Of a stretch of DNA of 64,000 nt, positions 16,316 to 24,705 are shown one piece after another. The notes below the pieces were generated by a model. It was given only the letters and a program-made list of their open reading frames with translations. It did not search any database and was not told the DNA's origin. The stretch covers positions 3,100,001 through 3,164,000 of the forward strand of contig OZ244909.1 of the NCBI GenBank assembly GCA_965221725.1, given 5' to 3'. The DNA comes from HK1 sp965221725 (GTDB taxonomy: Bacteria; Pseudomonadota; Gammaproteobacteria; HK1). Each line of letters begins with the position of its first letter. Positions within the stretch are counted from its first letter, which is position 1. The position numbers and the translations under genes were made by a program.

Positions 16316-17542
16316 TCACTCCCGTGCTGCCCCGAACGCGGCCGTGAGGTTTCCGGTATCGAGACGTTCCCACCGGAAGGCCCCGGTGACGGCCTCGTGG
16401 CCGGAGCCTCGGAACTGGGCGTCGAATCCCACCCACGATCCGTCCTGCGTGGATTGGATGGAATTTCCGTTCACGCGGATGCGGGTCGACAAATCCGGTC
16501 CCCACGATGCGTCGCCAGCAGTCAGATCGGTGAACGCGGCTGTGCCGTCCATGCCGGCGATGTCCACGGTGATGCCGGCGTCGCCCTGGACGGCGGCGCC
16601 GGCATCCGTGTACCCGACCATTTAGCCGGTCCAGGTGGCCGTGCCGGTGAGGTTGGAACGGGCAAGCGATGTCGCCGGCACCGGCCCTTCCTCCCACGCG
16701 CGAGTCCACTGCGTGCGGTACTCGACGCCGAAGCGCGCGGTACCGCCATCGGTCGTGAGCGTGCCTTCGAGCGCCGGGACGGACGTGGCCCACGGCCCAA
16801 GCGAGTTGTAGTTGATCTCACCGGGCGTCTGCCCGCCGTCGTAGACCGTATACGCGGTCATCAGTGCCTCGCCGTCGAGCCGGGGCAGTTCCGGCAAGCC
16901 GGCCTCGTCAGGCAGCGGCCCGCCCTGGTACGCGCCATCGGGCATGATGCTGGTCGGGTGACGGTGTTCGGAGACATGGCCGGGGAGGCCCATCGCGTGC
17001 ACGAGTTCGTGGACGATGAGCCCGAAGGTGTTGTGCCACGAGGCGTTCGGGTCGATGAGGACCAAGTTGGAGATCATGTACGGCAGGTCATTGGTATGGA
17101 CGTTGCAGCAACTCTCGTGGTAGCGCGACTGGCCTCCGTCGCCGTCGTAGTCGAAGGTGATGTGAATCTCCCCCGCTGGCACATCCAGTTCGAAGTCGGT
17201 GCGGAGTTCGGTCGGCGCACCCATGACCATTCGGTGCTCGACTGGAAGCCAATCGTTGATGAAGTCCACGGCCTTGGCGACCATGCGGTGCTGGTCGGCG
17301 GTTGCGTTCGACCAGACGCGCACGGTCGGCTGATCCTCTTCGACCACCGTGTGAACTACGGGGGTTCGTCCAGATGCATCGCGGTCTGGATTCCGCGTAA
17401 CGGCCCGCCACAGCGGCATTTGGGGCCAGCGTTGCCAGCACTGGGGGCACTCGCCCCAAGGGCCGCCGCCAGCCATGTCCTTGAGGTAGTCGAGCAGGTC
17501 GATCGCGGTGGTGCCTTGTACGTGGGCACTCGAAGTCACCAC
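16316..17542 (-). pseudogene. Metzincin-like protease with TbpB-like barrel, interrupted by an in-frame stop
   Basis: The first part (17542-16622, GTG start) has HELVHAMGLPGH at residues 178-189, the zinc site HExxHxxGxxxH of metzincins. It ends ...LTGTATWTG at TAA 16624-16622. The same frame continues at once with MVGYTDAG and runs 101 more residues to the barrel end LTAAFGAARE. The neighbouring paralogue reads TATWEGTLVGF across the same point, so the TAA replaces a sense codon. The barrel is therefore cut from the protease. There is also no signal peptide: the frame begins 4 bp after the upstream gene's stop. It looks like a 5'-truncated tandem copy that has since decayed. Confidence 0.75.
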
Positions 17543-17546
17543 CGGA

Positions 17547-18965
17547 TCAGGGGGTAGAGGGCGACGGGGGCGCCTGAACGTAGCGACTGTCGGCAGAGCT
17601 GGAATAGGTGCCGCCGAAGGCGCCGATCATGTCGGTGCGTTTCACGGTTCCGGCCATGTGCTCGTGTTCCTCGCCCATGAAGGCACCGTCGACCCAGCCG
17701 TCTTCGTATCCTTCGCCGAAGACATTGGAGAAGAAGTTGCCGTTGACGCTGACCTTGTAGTCGATGTCTCTCGTGCTGAACCACAGGGGCGAAGTCGCCG
17801 ACGTATCCGTGCTCCCCATGCGGTTGACGTAAAAGATGTCGCGGAACCGGAGGTCGTGCTCGCTCTCGTCGTCCGGCAGCGTGGCGATGTTCACCTCAAG
17901 CTCGGCGTCGCCAGCGAGCGGGGAGGGTCCCGAGAAGCCCACCAGCGTCCCCTCCCAGGTGGCCGTGCCGCGCAACCGGCGGTTGTCTTCAAGCAACGTG
18001 TCCGGATAGGTGCCACGAGCCCAGGGCTGCGGCAGCCCGTTGAACAGCGTGACGCCGAACTGCATGGCTTCGTCTTCGCTCTGGCCCATCAGGTGGAACG
18101 AGACATCGGCCCACTCGTCCCAGTCGTTGTAGACCTCGGTCAACTGGCTCATGTACATGATCTGGAGCACTTCACGGTCGATCTTGCTGATGATGTGCCG
18201 GCCGTTCGGGATGTACCCCCCGGCGGTACCCAGGATGCTGTCGGGGAACTCGATGCTGTCCACATGGCCGCGGATTCCGAGCGCGTGCAGCAGCTCATGC
18301 ACGATGACGCTCCGCGGGTAGATGAACTCCGACATGTCCATGTCGTCAGGAAGCCGCACGAAGGCCCTGTTCAGGCCCGGAAGCGCGCACGCCACCGCCG
18401 TTGCGCCACAGTTGCGGCTGATACTGGAGCGGTTCTCAAGAGACACGACGATTTCGCCATAGGAGGCGAACGCGCTGTCTTTCGTTCCATCGTAGAGAAG
18501 GTGGAATTCGGCCGGCAGCGCATCGTTCAGGAGGAACAGGCTGTCGAACAGTGCCCGACGCATTTCGAGGTTCTCGGGCCTCATGAAGTCAGGGTCGATG
18601 TAGAGGAGCGGCTGAACCGTGAAGGGCCGAAAGCCGTTTCGGAGCGATTCGGCCAGCAGGTCTGCCTCGTAGTTCTCCAGTCGCGCGACTCCAACGCCGT
18701 CGCGCGAGGCCCCCAGGTAGATGTTGACGTCATCATCCGTGGTGGCGATGAGGTCGAGCCCCTCCCTCGGCTCGACATCGCCCCCGATGTGGATCTCGCC
18801 GAGAAACGTCAGATGCGTTCGGGTTGGGCTCGCATGTGGCACATAGGTGTGGTGGGTTCTGGCCCTAGGGATGCGGTCCTGCGGGACTTCGGGTGCGACG
18901 GACATTGAGCCGCCACAGCCAGCGAGAAGCAGGGCGAGTCCTGCGAGGAGGACGAGCATACGCAT
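17547..18965 (-). CDS. Surface lipoprotein: metzincin-type zinc protease fused to TbpB-like barrel
   Basis: 472 residues from ATG 18965; the next in-frame Met is residue 3. The signal peptide ends in lipobox LAGC (Cys17). Residues ~55-300 are the protease part with HELLHALGIRGH at 223-234, matching the metzincin zinc-binding motif HExxHxxGxxxH, and with HLMGQSEDE further on. Residues ~330-472 resemble the C-terminal barrel of TbpB-like lipoproteins (RGTATWEGTLVGFSG ... WVDGAFMGEEHEHMAG ... MIGAFGGTY). A lipid-anchored barrel would hold the protease on the cell surface after Slam export, which is inferred. Target proteins are unknown. The methionine-turn after the zinc site is not clearly identified. 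Confidence 0.75.
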   Translation of the reverse strand: MRMLVLLAGLALLLAGCGGSMSVAPEVPQDRIPRARTHHTYVPHASPTRTHLTFLGEIHIGGDVEPREGLDLIATTDDDVNIYLGASRDGVGVARLENYEADLLAESLRNGFRPFTVQPLLYIDPDFMRPENLEMRRALFDSLFLLNDALPAEFHLLYDGTKDSAFASYGEIVVSLENRSSISRNCGATAVACALPGLNRAFVRLPDDMDMSEFIYPRSVIVHELLHALGIRGHVDSIEFPDSILGTAGGYIPNGRHIISKIDREVLQIMYMSQLTEVYNDWDEWADVSFHLMGQSEDEAMQFGVTLFNGLPQPWARGTYPDTLLEDNRRLRGTATWEGTLVGFSGPSPLAGDAELEVNIATLPDDESEHDLRFRDIFYVNRMGSTDTSATSPLWFSTRDIDYKVSVNGNFFSNVFGEGYEDGWVDGAFMGEEHEHMAGTVKRTDMIGAFGGTYSSSADSRYVQAPPSPSTP

Positions 18966-18994
18966 GTGGTGTCTCTCCCATGTGGTGTCTCTCC
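18963..18994. repeat. 16-bp perfect tandem repeat at the protease-lipoprotein start
   Basis: CATGTGGTGTCTCTCC occurs twice head to tail. On the coding (minus) strand each unit supplies a GGAGAGA ribosome-binding site and an ATG. The inner unit's ATG is the assigned start, so the outer one duplicates the initiation region. Unit gain or loss could change translation. Confidence 0.7.
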
Positions 18995-19049
18995 GTGTCG
19001 GCCAGCTCTATCACCGGGACCGGGACATCACCAGGACCGGGACTAGCCG

Positions 19050-19233
19050 CAGCGCTCGTGTCGAAGTTGGCCGTCAGGCGGGCATCGCCGTGGAACCAGT
19101 TGACGCCCTCGCCCGTCTTGTGATGGGCGCCCGCCGCGTTGCCGCTGTAGGTGGCAGTGCCGGTGACGGCGTTTGCCACATTGACGTCGTAGCCAGCACC
19201 ACCGGAGGCGAAGGCGCCGGAGAGCTGGCTCAT
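19050..19233 (-). pseudogene. Fragment of the repeat lipoprotein's barrel domain
   Basis: The minus-strand frame LSGAFASGGAGYDVNVANAV through HHKTGEGVNWFHGDARLTANF matches residues ~830-873 of the 8068-11028 lipoprotein. Over about 160 bp I count only four nucleotide differences. Both ends stop abruptly, upstream of the protease lipoprotein. It is a recent partial copy with no start signal. Confidence 0.8.
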
Positions 19234-19298
19234 GACGCGGCATCTGTGAGTGTTCACAGGCGCATGACGCGCGCCCGCCCATTCCATCCTCCGACCGG

Positions 19299-19844
19299 TC
19301 AGGCCGCGGCGTTCGGAAGCCTCCGGTTCGGTCCTCCGAGATCGCGCTTCCCCATCAGCAGCCGGAAAGGGAGCAGCATCGCGGCGGCGACCGCGACTTT
19401 CACGCCGTAGTCGCCGATTGCCCAGGTCATCCACGGGAGTCCGGTGGCCGCGAAGGCGAGGCTGAAGAACAGCGCGGTGTCGAGGACGGAGGCGGCGGCC
19501 GAGGAGATCAGCGGCGCCTGCCACCACGCGGTGATGCGGCGCAAGCGGTCGTAGAGCCATACGTCGGCGAGTTGCGCGAGCAGGAACGCGGCCCCGGACG
19601 CGAGCGCGATGCGCACCGTCGAGGTGAACAGGGACAGGATCACCCCGCACGCGAATCCGACGTAGACCACCCGTCGCGCCGCACCGGGCCCGACCCGGCG
19701 GTTGATGAGGTCGGTGACGAGGAACGCGACCGGATACGACAGCGCGCCCCAGGTGAGCCAGTCATTGATCGGAATCCGGACGAGAAAGTTGGACGCAGCG
19801 ACGACGCCCGTCATCGCGACGACCCCGGCGACGAACCAGTGCAT
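19299..19844 (-). CDS. YhhQ/VUT-family queuosine precursor transporter
   Basis: 181 residues from ATG 19844, preceded by AGGAAGGAG. It has about six hydrophobic segments, with the family signatures ASNFLVRIPINDWLTWGAL, YPVAFLVTDLINRR, LASGAAFLLAQLADVWLYDRL and ALFFSLAF. Proteins of the YhhQ (vitamin uptake-like) family import preQ0/preQ1, precursors of the modified tRNA base queuosine, across the inner membrane. Length is somewhat short of E. coli YhhQ (about 220). No queuosine genes are adjacent. Upstream lies a GGATCC-rich tandem repeat. Confidence 0.75.
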   Translation of the reverse strand: MHWFVAGVVAMTGVVAASNFLVRIPINDWLTWGALSYPVAFLVTDLINRRVGPGAARRVVYVGFACGVILSLFTSTVRIALASGAAFLLAQLADVWLYDRLRRITAWWQAPLISSAAASVLDTALFFSLAFAATGLPWMTWAIGDYGVKVAVAAAMLLPFRLLMGKRDLGGPNRRLPNAAA

Positions 19845-19873
19845 GGCAAGCTCCTTCCTCAATCTCAGAGGCC

Positions 19874-20067
19874 CGGGTTGGCCCGGGGATCCGCGCCCGC
19901 CGTGGGATCCGGGTCAGCCTGGGGATCCGCGCCCGCCGGGGGGGGATCCGGGCCAGCCTGGGGATCCGCGCCCGCCGGGGGGGATCCGGGCCAGCCGAGG
20001 GATCCGCGCCCGCGGGGGGGATCCAGGCCAGCCGAGGGATCCGGATCAGCCGGGGGATCCGGGGCGG
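19874..20067. repeat. GGATCC-rich degenerate tandem repeat array (~35-38 bp period)
   Basis: About five units of the form GGATCCGCGCCCGCC, a G-run, GGATCC, GGGCCAGCC(T/G) follow each other between yhhQ and the amidohydrolase. G-run length varies between units. There are no unique spacers, so it is not CRISPR. It sits just upstream of yhhQ on that gene's strand and may influence its expression. Confidence 0.8.
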
Positions 20068-20289
20068 AGTCGTGCGTGGGTCGCCGGCGCCGCCACGAGC
20101 ATCTCGCCGATACGTGCCCGCAGCCGTGAGCCGGCGAAATCTTCGTGCCGGATCAGGAGGCTTCCGCCGGCTCGGAGCCTGCGCCGCAGAAAATTTCGAT
20201 GGGGTAAAGCTCCACAATCGGTCCCTATAGCCTTCATTTCTTTCCGACATTCCCCACTTTTCAAGCAATATGGCCCCGAATCCCCACCT

Positions 20290-21573
20290 CTACCTTTGGA
20301 GAGCGTTCTGCGGCGCAGGCTCCTCGGGCGGGCTGCCTGCGACCGAGAGCATGGCGTGCAGCAGCACGTTGCAGCCCATCTCCAGGTCTTCCGGCGTCGC
20401 GCTCTCGATCTCGTTGTGGCTGATGCCGTTCTCGCAGGGCACGAAGATCATGCCGGTGGGCGCCACCGCGCAGACCTGGCAGGCGTCGTGTCCGGCGCCA
20501 GAGACGATGTCCTGGTGAGCGTAGCCCAGTCCCGCCGCGGCCTGCCGGACCGCGTCCACGCACCGGGGATCGAACTCGATCGGGGGCTTCTCCCAGATCT
20601 GGTCGACGGTCACGTCCACGTCTCCCCGCTCAGCGAGGGCGGTGAATGACACCCGGATTTCGGCGTCCATCTCGGCCAGGACCCGCGCCTCGGGGTGGCG
20701 GATGTCAATCGAGAACCTCACCTCGCCGGGAATGGTGTTGCGGGAGTTGGGGCTCACGCTGAACTGGCCGACGGTGCCCACCGCGTGCGGCGCCTTGCCG
20801 AGCGCGATGTCCTCGACCCGCGCCGCCATCCGTGCCGCGGCCACCAGCGCATCCTTGCGGGCGGGCATCGGGGTGGTGCCGGCGTGCGAATCGCGCCCGC
20901 GGACCTCGATGTCGTACCAGCGCTGGCCCTGGGCGCCGCTCACCACGCCGATGGGGTTGCCCGCCGCCTCCAGGATCGGGCCTTGCTCGATGTGGGCCTC
21001 GAACAGTGCGCCCAGCGGGTGCGCGCCGCAGGGTTCGGCCCCCCGGTAGCCGATGCGGGCAAGCTCGTCGCCGAGTGTCGCTCCCTCGGGGCTCTCGACC
21101 GCCCAGGCGAAGTCGCGCTCGAACAGTCCCGCGAACACCCCGGAGGCGATCATCGCGGGGGCGAAGCGCGAGCCCTCCTCGTTGGTCCAGTTGATGACCT
21201 CGATCGGGGCTTCCGTCTCCACCCCGGCATCGTCGAGGGTGCGCACCACTTCCAGCGCCGCCAGCACCCCGAAGATTCCGTCGAACTTCCCGCCGTGGGG
21301 CTGGGTGTCGAGGTGGCTCCCCGACGCGACCGGGGGCAGGTCCGGATTGCGTCCCGGCCGGCGCGCGAACATGTTGCCCATCTCGTCCACGGTGACCGTG
21401 CAGCCGGCCTGCTCGCACCAGGAGGCGAAGAGGTCGCGCCCGCGCTTGTCGTCGTCGGTCAGTGCGAGCCGCCCGCAGCCCCCGCCGGGCAGCGCGCCGA
21501 TCTTCGCCATCTCCATGATGCTCGCCCACAGGCGGGCGCCGTCGACCCGCAGGTTGCCGTTGGAGGTCGCCAT
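20290..21573 (-). CDS. M20-family Zn-dependent amidohydrolase (allantoate/N-carbamoyl-amino-acid hydrolase type)
   Basis: 427 residues from ATG 21573 with AGGAG upstream. Metal ligands of the hydantoinase/carbamoylase branch are all visible: His87 and Asp98 (SGSHLDTQPHGGKFDG), Glu132/Glu133 (NWTNEEGSRF), His194 (EAHIEQGP) and a C-terminal GAGHDA histidine. The dimerisation segment GQRWYDIEVRGRDSHAGTTPM is present. Members hydrolyse N-carbamoyl amino acids, ureidopropionate or allantoate, releasing ammonia and CO2. Exact substrate is not decidable from motifs. It is transcribed away from the dehydrogenase at 22229, with a 650-bp shared upstream region. Confidence 0.85.
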   Translation of the reverse strand: MATSNGNLRVDGARLWASIMEMAKIGALPGGGCGRLALTDDDKRGRDLFASWCEQAGCTVTVDEMGNMFARRPGRNPDLPPVASGSHLDTQPHGGKFDGIFGVLAALEVVRTLDDAGVETEAPIEVINWTNEEGSRFAPAMIASGVFAGLFERDFAWAVESPEGATLGDELARIGYRGAEPCGAHPLGALFEAHIEQGPILEAAGNPIGVVSGAQGQRWYDIEVRGRDSHAGTTPMPARKDALVAAARMAARVEDIALGKAPHAVGTVGQFSVSPNSRNTIPGEVRFSIDIRHPEARVLAEMDAEIRVSFTALAERGDVDVTVDQIWEKPPIEFDPRCVDAVRQAAAGLGYAHQDIVSGAGHDACQVCAVAPTGMIFVPCENGISHNEIESATPEDLEMGCNVLLHAMLSVAGSPPEEPAPQNALQR

Positions 21574-22228
21574 TTGTGCATGTACTCCTGTGGTGGTTCG
21601 ATTTCCGGCCCGGTGGCCGGGCCGGCCGGTGGGCGCCGCATCCGTGGGTTGTGGCCGTCGACGGGTCGGGCTCGTTGCCGCGGAAGCCGCATTCGCTCGA
21701 TGCTCCCGCGCCCGTCGCGAGGTGCGCCGTCGGGCGGTGGCGAAGATACCCGTCCTCGATTCACGCGCCAAGGCGGCGGAGGCTGAGCCGCAGGACTTTC
21801 CCACGCTACGGTGAACGTGTCGTTTGGCAGCCGGATCAGTTATCGAGGTGGTTGGTCTCGGCCCGGTTGACCGTCAGCGGTGGCCATTCGAGTACCGAAA
21901 TGGTTTCTTTCGGGCCCGAAAGGCGATTCGCTTTCCCGATTTCCGGGTTGAGGGGGCGATTCGCTGTCAAGAAAAATTAGCGTGGGAAAATTAGCGTGGG
22001 ATGACCCTGGGCTGAGCCGGCCATTCCCGCCGGTGCTTCGGGAGGCCGGCCCGCGGTGCGGTTCCGGTGGAATTGCGAGCGCCGCCGCGTCCATTCGAAG
22101 CCATTTCCGGCGCGGGTTCCGGGCTTGGCGGGAATTGCCGAGGCTGAACCCGGCGGTGACGGTGCAGTATGCTTTCCGCCGCCCCGGTTCGCTCGTTCCG
22201 GCGCGCGCCCGCACACGGAGTCCGTCGC
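21574..22228. promoter_or_regulatory. Divergent 655-bp upstream region with palindrome and tandem repeat
   Basis: This region lies between the amidohydrolase (-) and the FAD/GcvT dehydrogenase (+). It contains a perfect 16-bp palindrome CTTTCGGGCCCGAAAG at 21907-21922 and a 14-bp tandem repeat AAAATTAGCGTGGG at 21973-22000. Either could be a regulator site for the divergent genes. No gene is supported in it. Confidence 0.5.
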
Positions 22229-24643
22229 ATGAAATCGCATGTCCGAGTGGCCGTCATCGGTGGCGGCGTGGTCGGTTGCAGCGTTCTCTACCACCTGACG
22301 AAGCACGGCTGGAAGGATGTCGTCCTGCTGGAGCGTTCCGAGCTGACCTCGGGTTCCACCTGGCACGCGGCGGGCGGCATGCACACCCTCAACTCCGACC
22401 CCAACGTCGCCAGGCTTCAGGACTACACGCTGAAAATCTACAAGGAGATCGAGGAGATCTCCGGGCAGTCCTGCGGCATCCACCTCACCGGCGGCCTCAT
22501 GCTCGCCGACACCCGGGACCGGCTCGACTACCTCCACACCGCCCGCTCGCGCGGCCGCTATCTCGGGCTGAACACGGAATTCATCGATCCGCACGAAGCC
22601 GCGCGGATGCTGCCGATCATGGACCCGAAGCACTACATCGGCGTGCTCCACGACCCCAACGAAGGCCACATCGACCCCTCGGGCGTGACCCACGCCTACG
22701 CCGGGGCGGCCCGCAAGGGCGGGGCCGAGGTCTACCGCCAGACCCGGGTGACGGACCTCGCCCAGCGCGCCGACGGCACCTGGGACGTGGTGACCGACAA
22801 GGGCACCGTGCACGCCGAGCACGTGGTGAACGCGGCCGGGTTGTGGGCGCGCGAAGTGGGGCTGATGGCCGGCGTGGTGCATCCCTTCGCGCCGATGGAG
22901 CACCAGTACGTGATCACCGACGAGGTGCCCGAGATCGCGCACTTCGCAGGGGAGATGCTGCACGCCATCGACTTCGGCGGCGGGCTCTACATGCGCCAGG
23001 AGGGCCGCGGCGTGCTCCTCGGCACCTACGAGAAGCACGGGCGGCCGTGGTCCGAGCACACCACCCCCTGGGACTTCGGGCACGAACTGCTGCCCGACGA
23101 TCTCGACCGCATCGGCGACAACCTCACCTGCGCCTTCGAGCGCTTCCCGGCCCTGGAGAAGGCCGGACTCAAGCGGATCATCAACGGCCCGTTCACCTTC
23201 ACCCCGGACGGCAACCCCCTGGTGGGGCCGGTGCCGGGGGTGCGGAACTACTGGGCTGCGTGCGGGGTGCTGGCGGGTTTCAGCCAGGGGGGCGGCGTCG
23301 GGCTCGCGCTCGCCCGCTGGATGATCGACGGTGACCCGGGCATGGACACCTGGGCGATGGATGTCGCCCGGTTCGGTGACTACGCCGGGCCCGCGTACTC
23401 GCGGGCGATGGCTCGCCAGACCTACGCCACCCGCTTCCTGGTGCCGTTCCCGAACGAGGAGCGCCCGGCCGGGCGGCCGCTGCGGCGTACCCCCATCCAC
23501 GACCGGCTGAAGGCGAAAGGGGCGGTGTTCGGGGCCGCGTTCGGGCTGGAGCAGGCGCTGTGGTACGCGCCGCCGGGCACCGAGCCGGTGGAGACCCCGA
23601 CCTACCGCCGGTCCAACGCGCACGGCCCGGTCGGCGAGGAGTGCCGCGCGGTGCGCGAGGGCGTCGGCATCACCGAGACCTCGGGGTTCGGCAAGTACGA
23701 GATCACCGGCCCGGGGGCGGAGCTGTGGCTCGGGCGGCTGCTCGCCAGCCGCATCCCCCGGGAGGGGCGCATGGTGCTCTCACCGATGCTCAACCCTCGG
23801 GGCACGATCATCGGCGACTTCACCCTCGCCAGGCTCGGCCCCGAGCGGTTTCTGCTCCTCGGTTCCGGTCCGGCCGAGGCGTATCACCAGCGCTGGTTCC
23901 GCCAGCACCTGCCCGACGACGGGGTGAGCCTGCGGAGCCTGCGGACCGAGCTGGTCGGCCTGAGCATCGCGGGGCCGAAGGCGCGCGCGCTGCTCTCGCG
24001 GGTAACCACCGCGGACGTGAGCAACGAGGCGTTCCCCTTCATGGCCATCCGGCCGATGGAGGTCGGGCTCTCACCGGCCCTCGTCGGGCGCATCACCTTC
24101 ACCGGCGACCTCGGCTACGAGATCTGGATGGAGCCGGACTACCAGCTCGCCGTGTACGACACGTTGCTCGAAGCGGGCGCGGATCTGGGCTTGCGCCACT
24201 TCGGCGGCCGGGCGCTCAACGCGCTCCGCCTGGAGAAGGGCTTCGGCAGCTTCACCCGCGAATACACCCCGGATTACACCCCGTTCCAGGCCGGTCTGGA
24301 ACGGTTCGTGGACATGCGCAAGAACGACTTCATCGGGCGCGACGCGCTGATCGAGGAGCAACGGGCGGGGCCCGCCCGCAAGCGGGTGATCTTCAGAGTC
24401 GAGGCGAACGGCGTGGATGCGCTCGCCAACGAGCCGGTGCTGTGCGACGGCAAGACGGTCGGCTGGGTGACCTCCGGCGGTTTCTGCCATCACCTCGACG
24501 CGAGCATCGCCCTCGGCTACGTGCCGAGCGCCCTGGCCGAACGCACCGGCGGATTCCAGATCGAGATCCTGGGCGAAATGCGCGACGCGGTCATCGTGCC
24601 GGAGCCGCCGTTCGACCCGGACGGCGCGCGGATGCGGAGCTGA
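22229..24643 (+). CDS. Dimethylglycine/sarcosine dehydrogenase-type FAD oxidoreductase with GcvT domain
   Basis: 804 residues, ATG 22229 with CGGAG upstream. Residues 5-400 are a DAO-type FAD domain: VAVIGGGVVGCSVLYHL (dinucleotide fold) and SGSTWHAAG, where His46 corresponds to the covalent flavin histidine of dimethylglycine dehydrogenases. Residues ~430-800 are the GcvT-like aminomethyltransferase part (EITGPGAELWLGRLL, GLSIAGPKARALL, TFTGDLGYEIWME, ALRLEKGFGSFTREYTPDYTP), which passes the methyl group to tetrahydrofolate. The enzyme demethylates an N-methyl amino acid such as dimethylglycine or sarcosine in the cytoplasm. The precise substrate is uncertain. Confidence 0.85.
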   Translation: MKSHVRVAVIGGGVVGCSVLYHLTKHGWKDVVLLERSELTSGSTWHAAGGMHTLNSDPNVARLQDYTLKIYKEIEEISGQSCGIHLTGGLMLADTRDRLDYLHTARSRGRYLGLNTEFIDPHEAARMLPIMDPKHYIGVLHDPNEGHIDPSGVTHAYAGAARKGGAEVYRQTRVTDLAQRADGTWDVVTDKGTVHAEHVVNAAGLWAREVGLMAGVVHPFAPMEHQYVITDEVPEIAHFAGEMLHAIDFGGGLYMRQEGRGVLLGTYEKHGRPWSEHTTPWDFGHELLPDDLDRIGDNLTCAFERFPALEKAGLKRIINGPFTFTPDGNPLVGPVPGVRNYWAACGVLAGFSQGGGVGLALARWMIDGDPGMDTWAMDVARFGDYAGPAYSRAMARQTYATRFLVPFPNEERPAGRPLRRTPIHDRLKAKGAVFGAAFGLEQALWYAPPGTEPVETPTYRRSNAHGPVGEECRAVREGVGITETSGFGKYEITGPGAELWLGRLLASRIPREGRMVLSPMLNPRGTIIGDFTLARLGPERFLLLGSGPAEAYHQRWFRQHLPDDGVSLRSLRTELVGLSIAGPKARALLSRVTTADVSNEAFPFMAIRPMEVGLSPALVGRITFTGDLGYEIWMEPDYQLAVYDTLLEAGADLGLRHFGGRALNALRLEKGFGSFTREYTPDYTPFQAGLERFVDMRKNDFIGRDALIEEQRAGPARKRVIFRVEANGVDALANEPVLCDGKTVGWVTSGGFCHHLDASIALGYVPSALAERTGGFQIEILGEMRDAVIVPEPPFDPDGARMRS

Positions 24644-24705
24644 CCCGATCTGCAGGGTCTTCGCCCCGGGTCAGGTAGCGAGGCCCTGCCCCCCGATGGG
24701 CGCCT

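Noticed and set aside
19874..20067. Possible CRISPR array
   Set aside because: Units are contiguous and degenerate, with no constant repeat plus unique spacers and no cas genes nearby.
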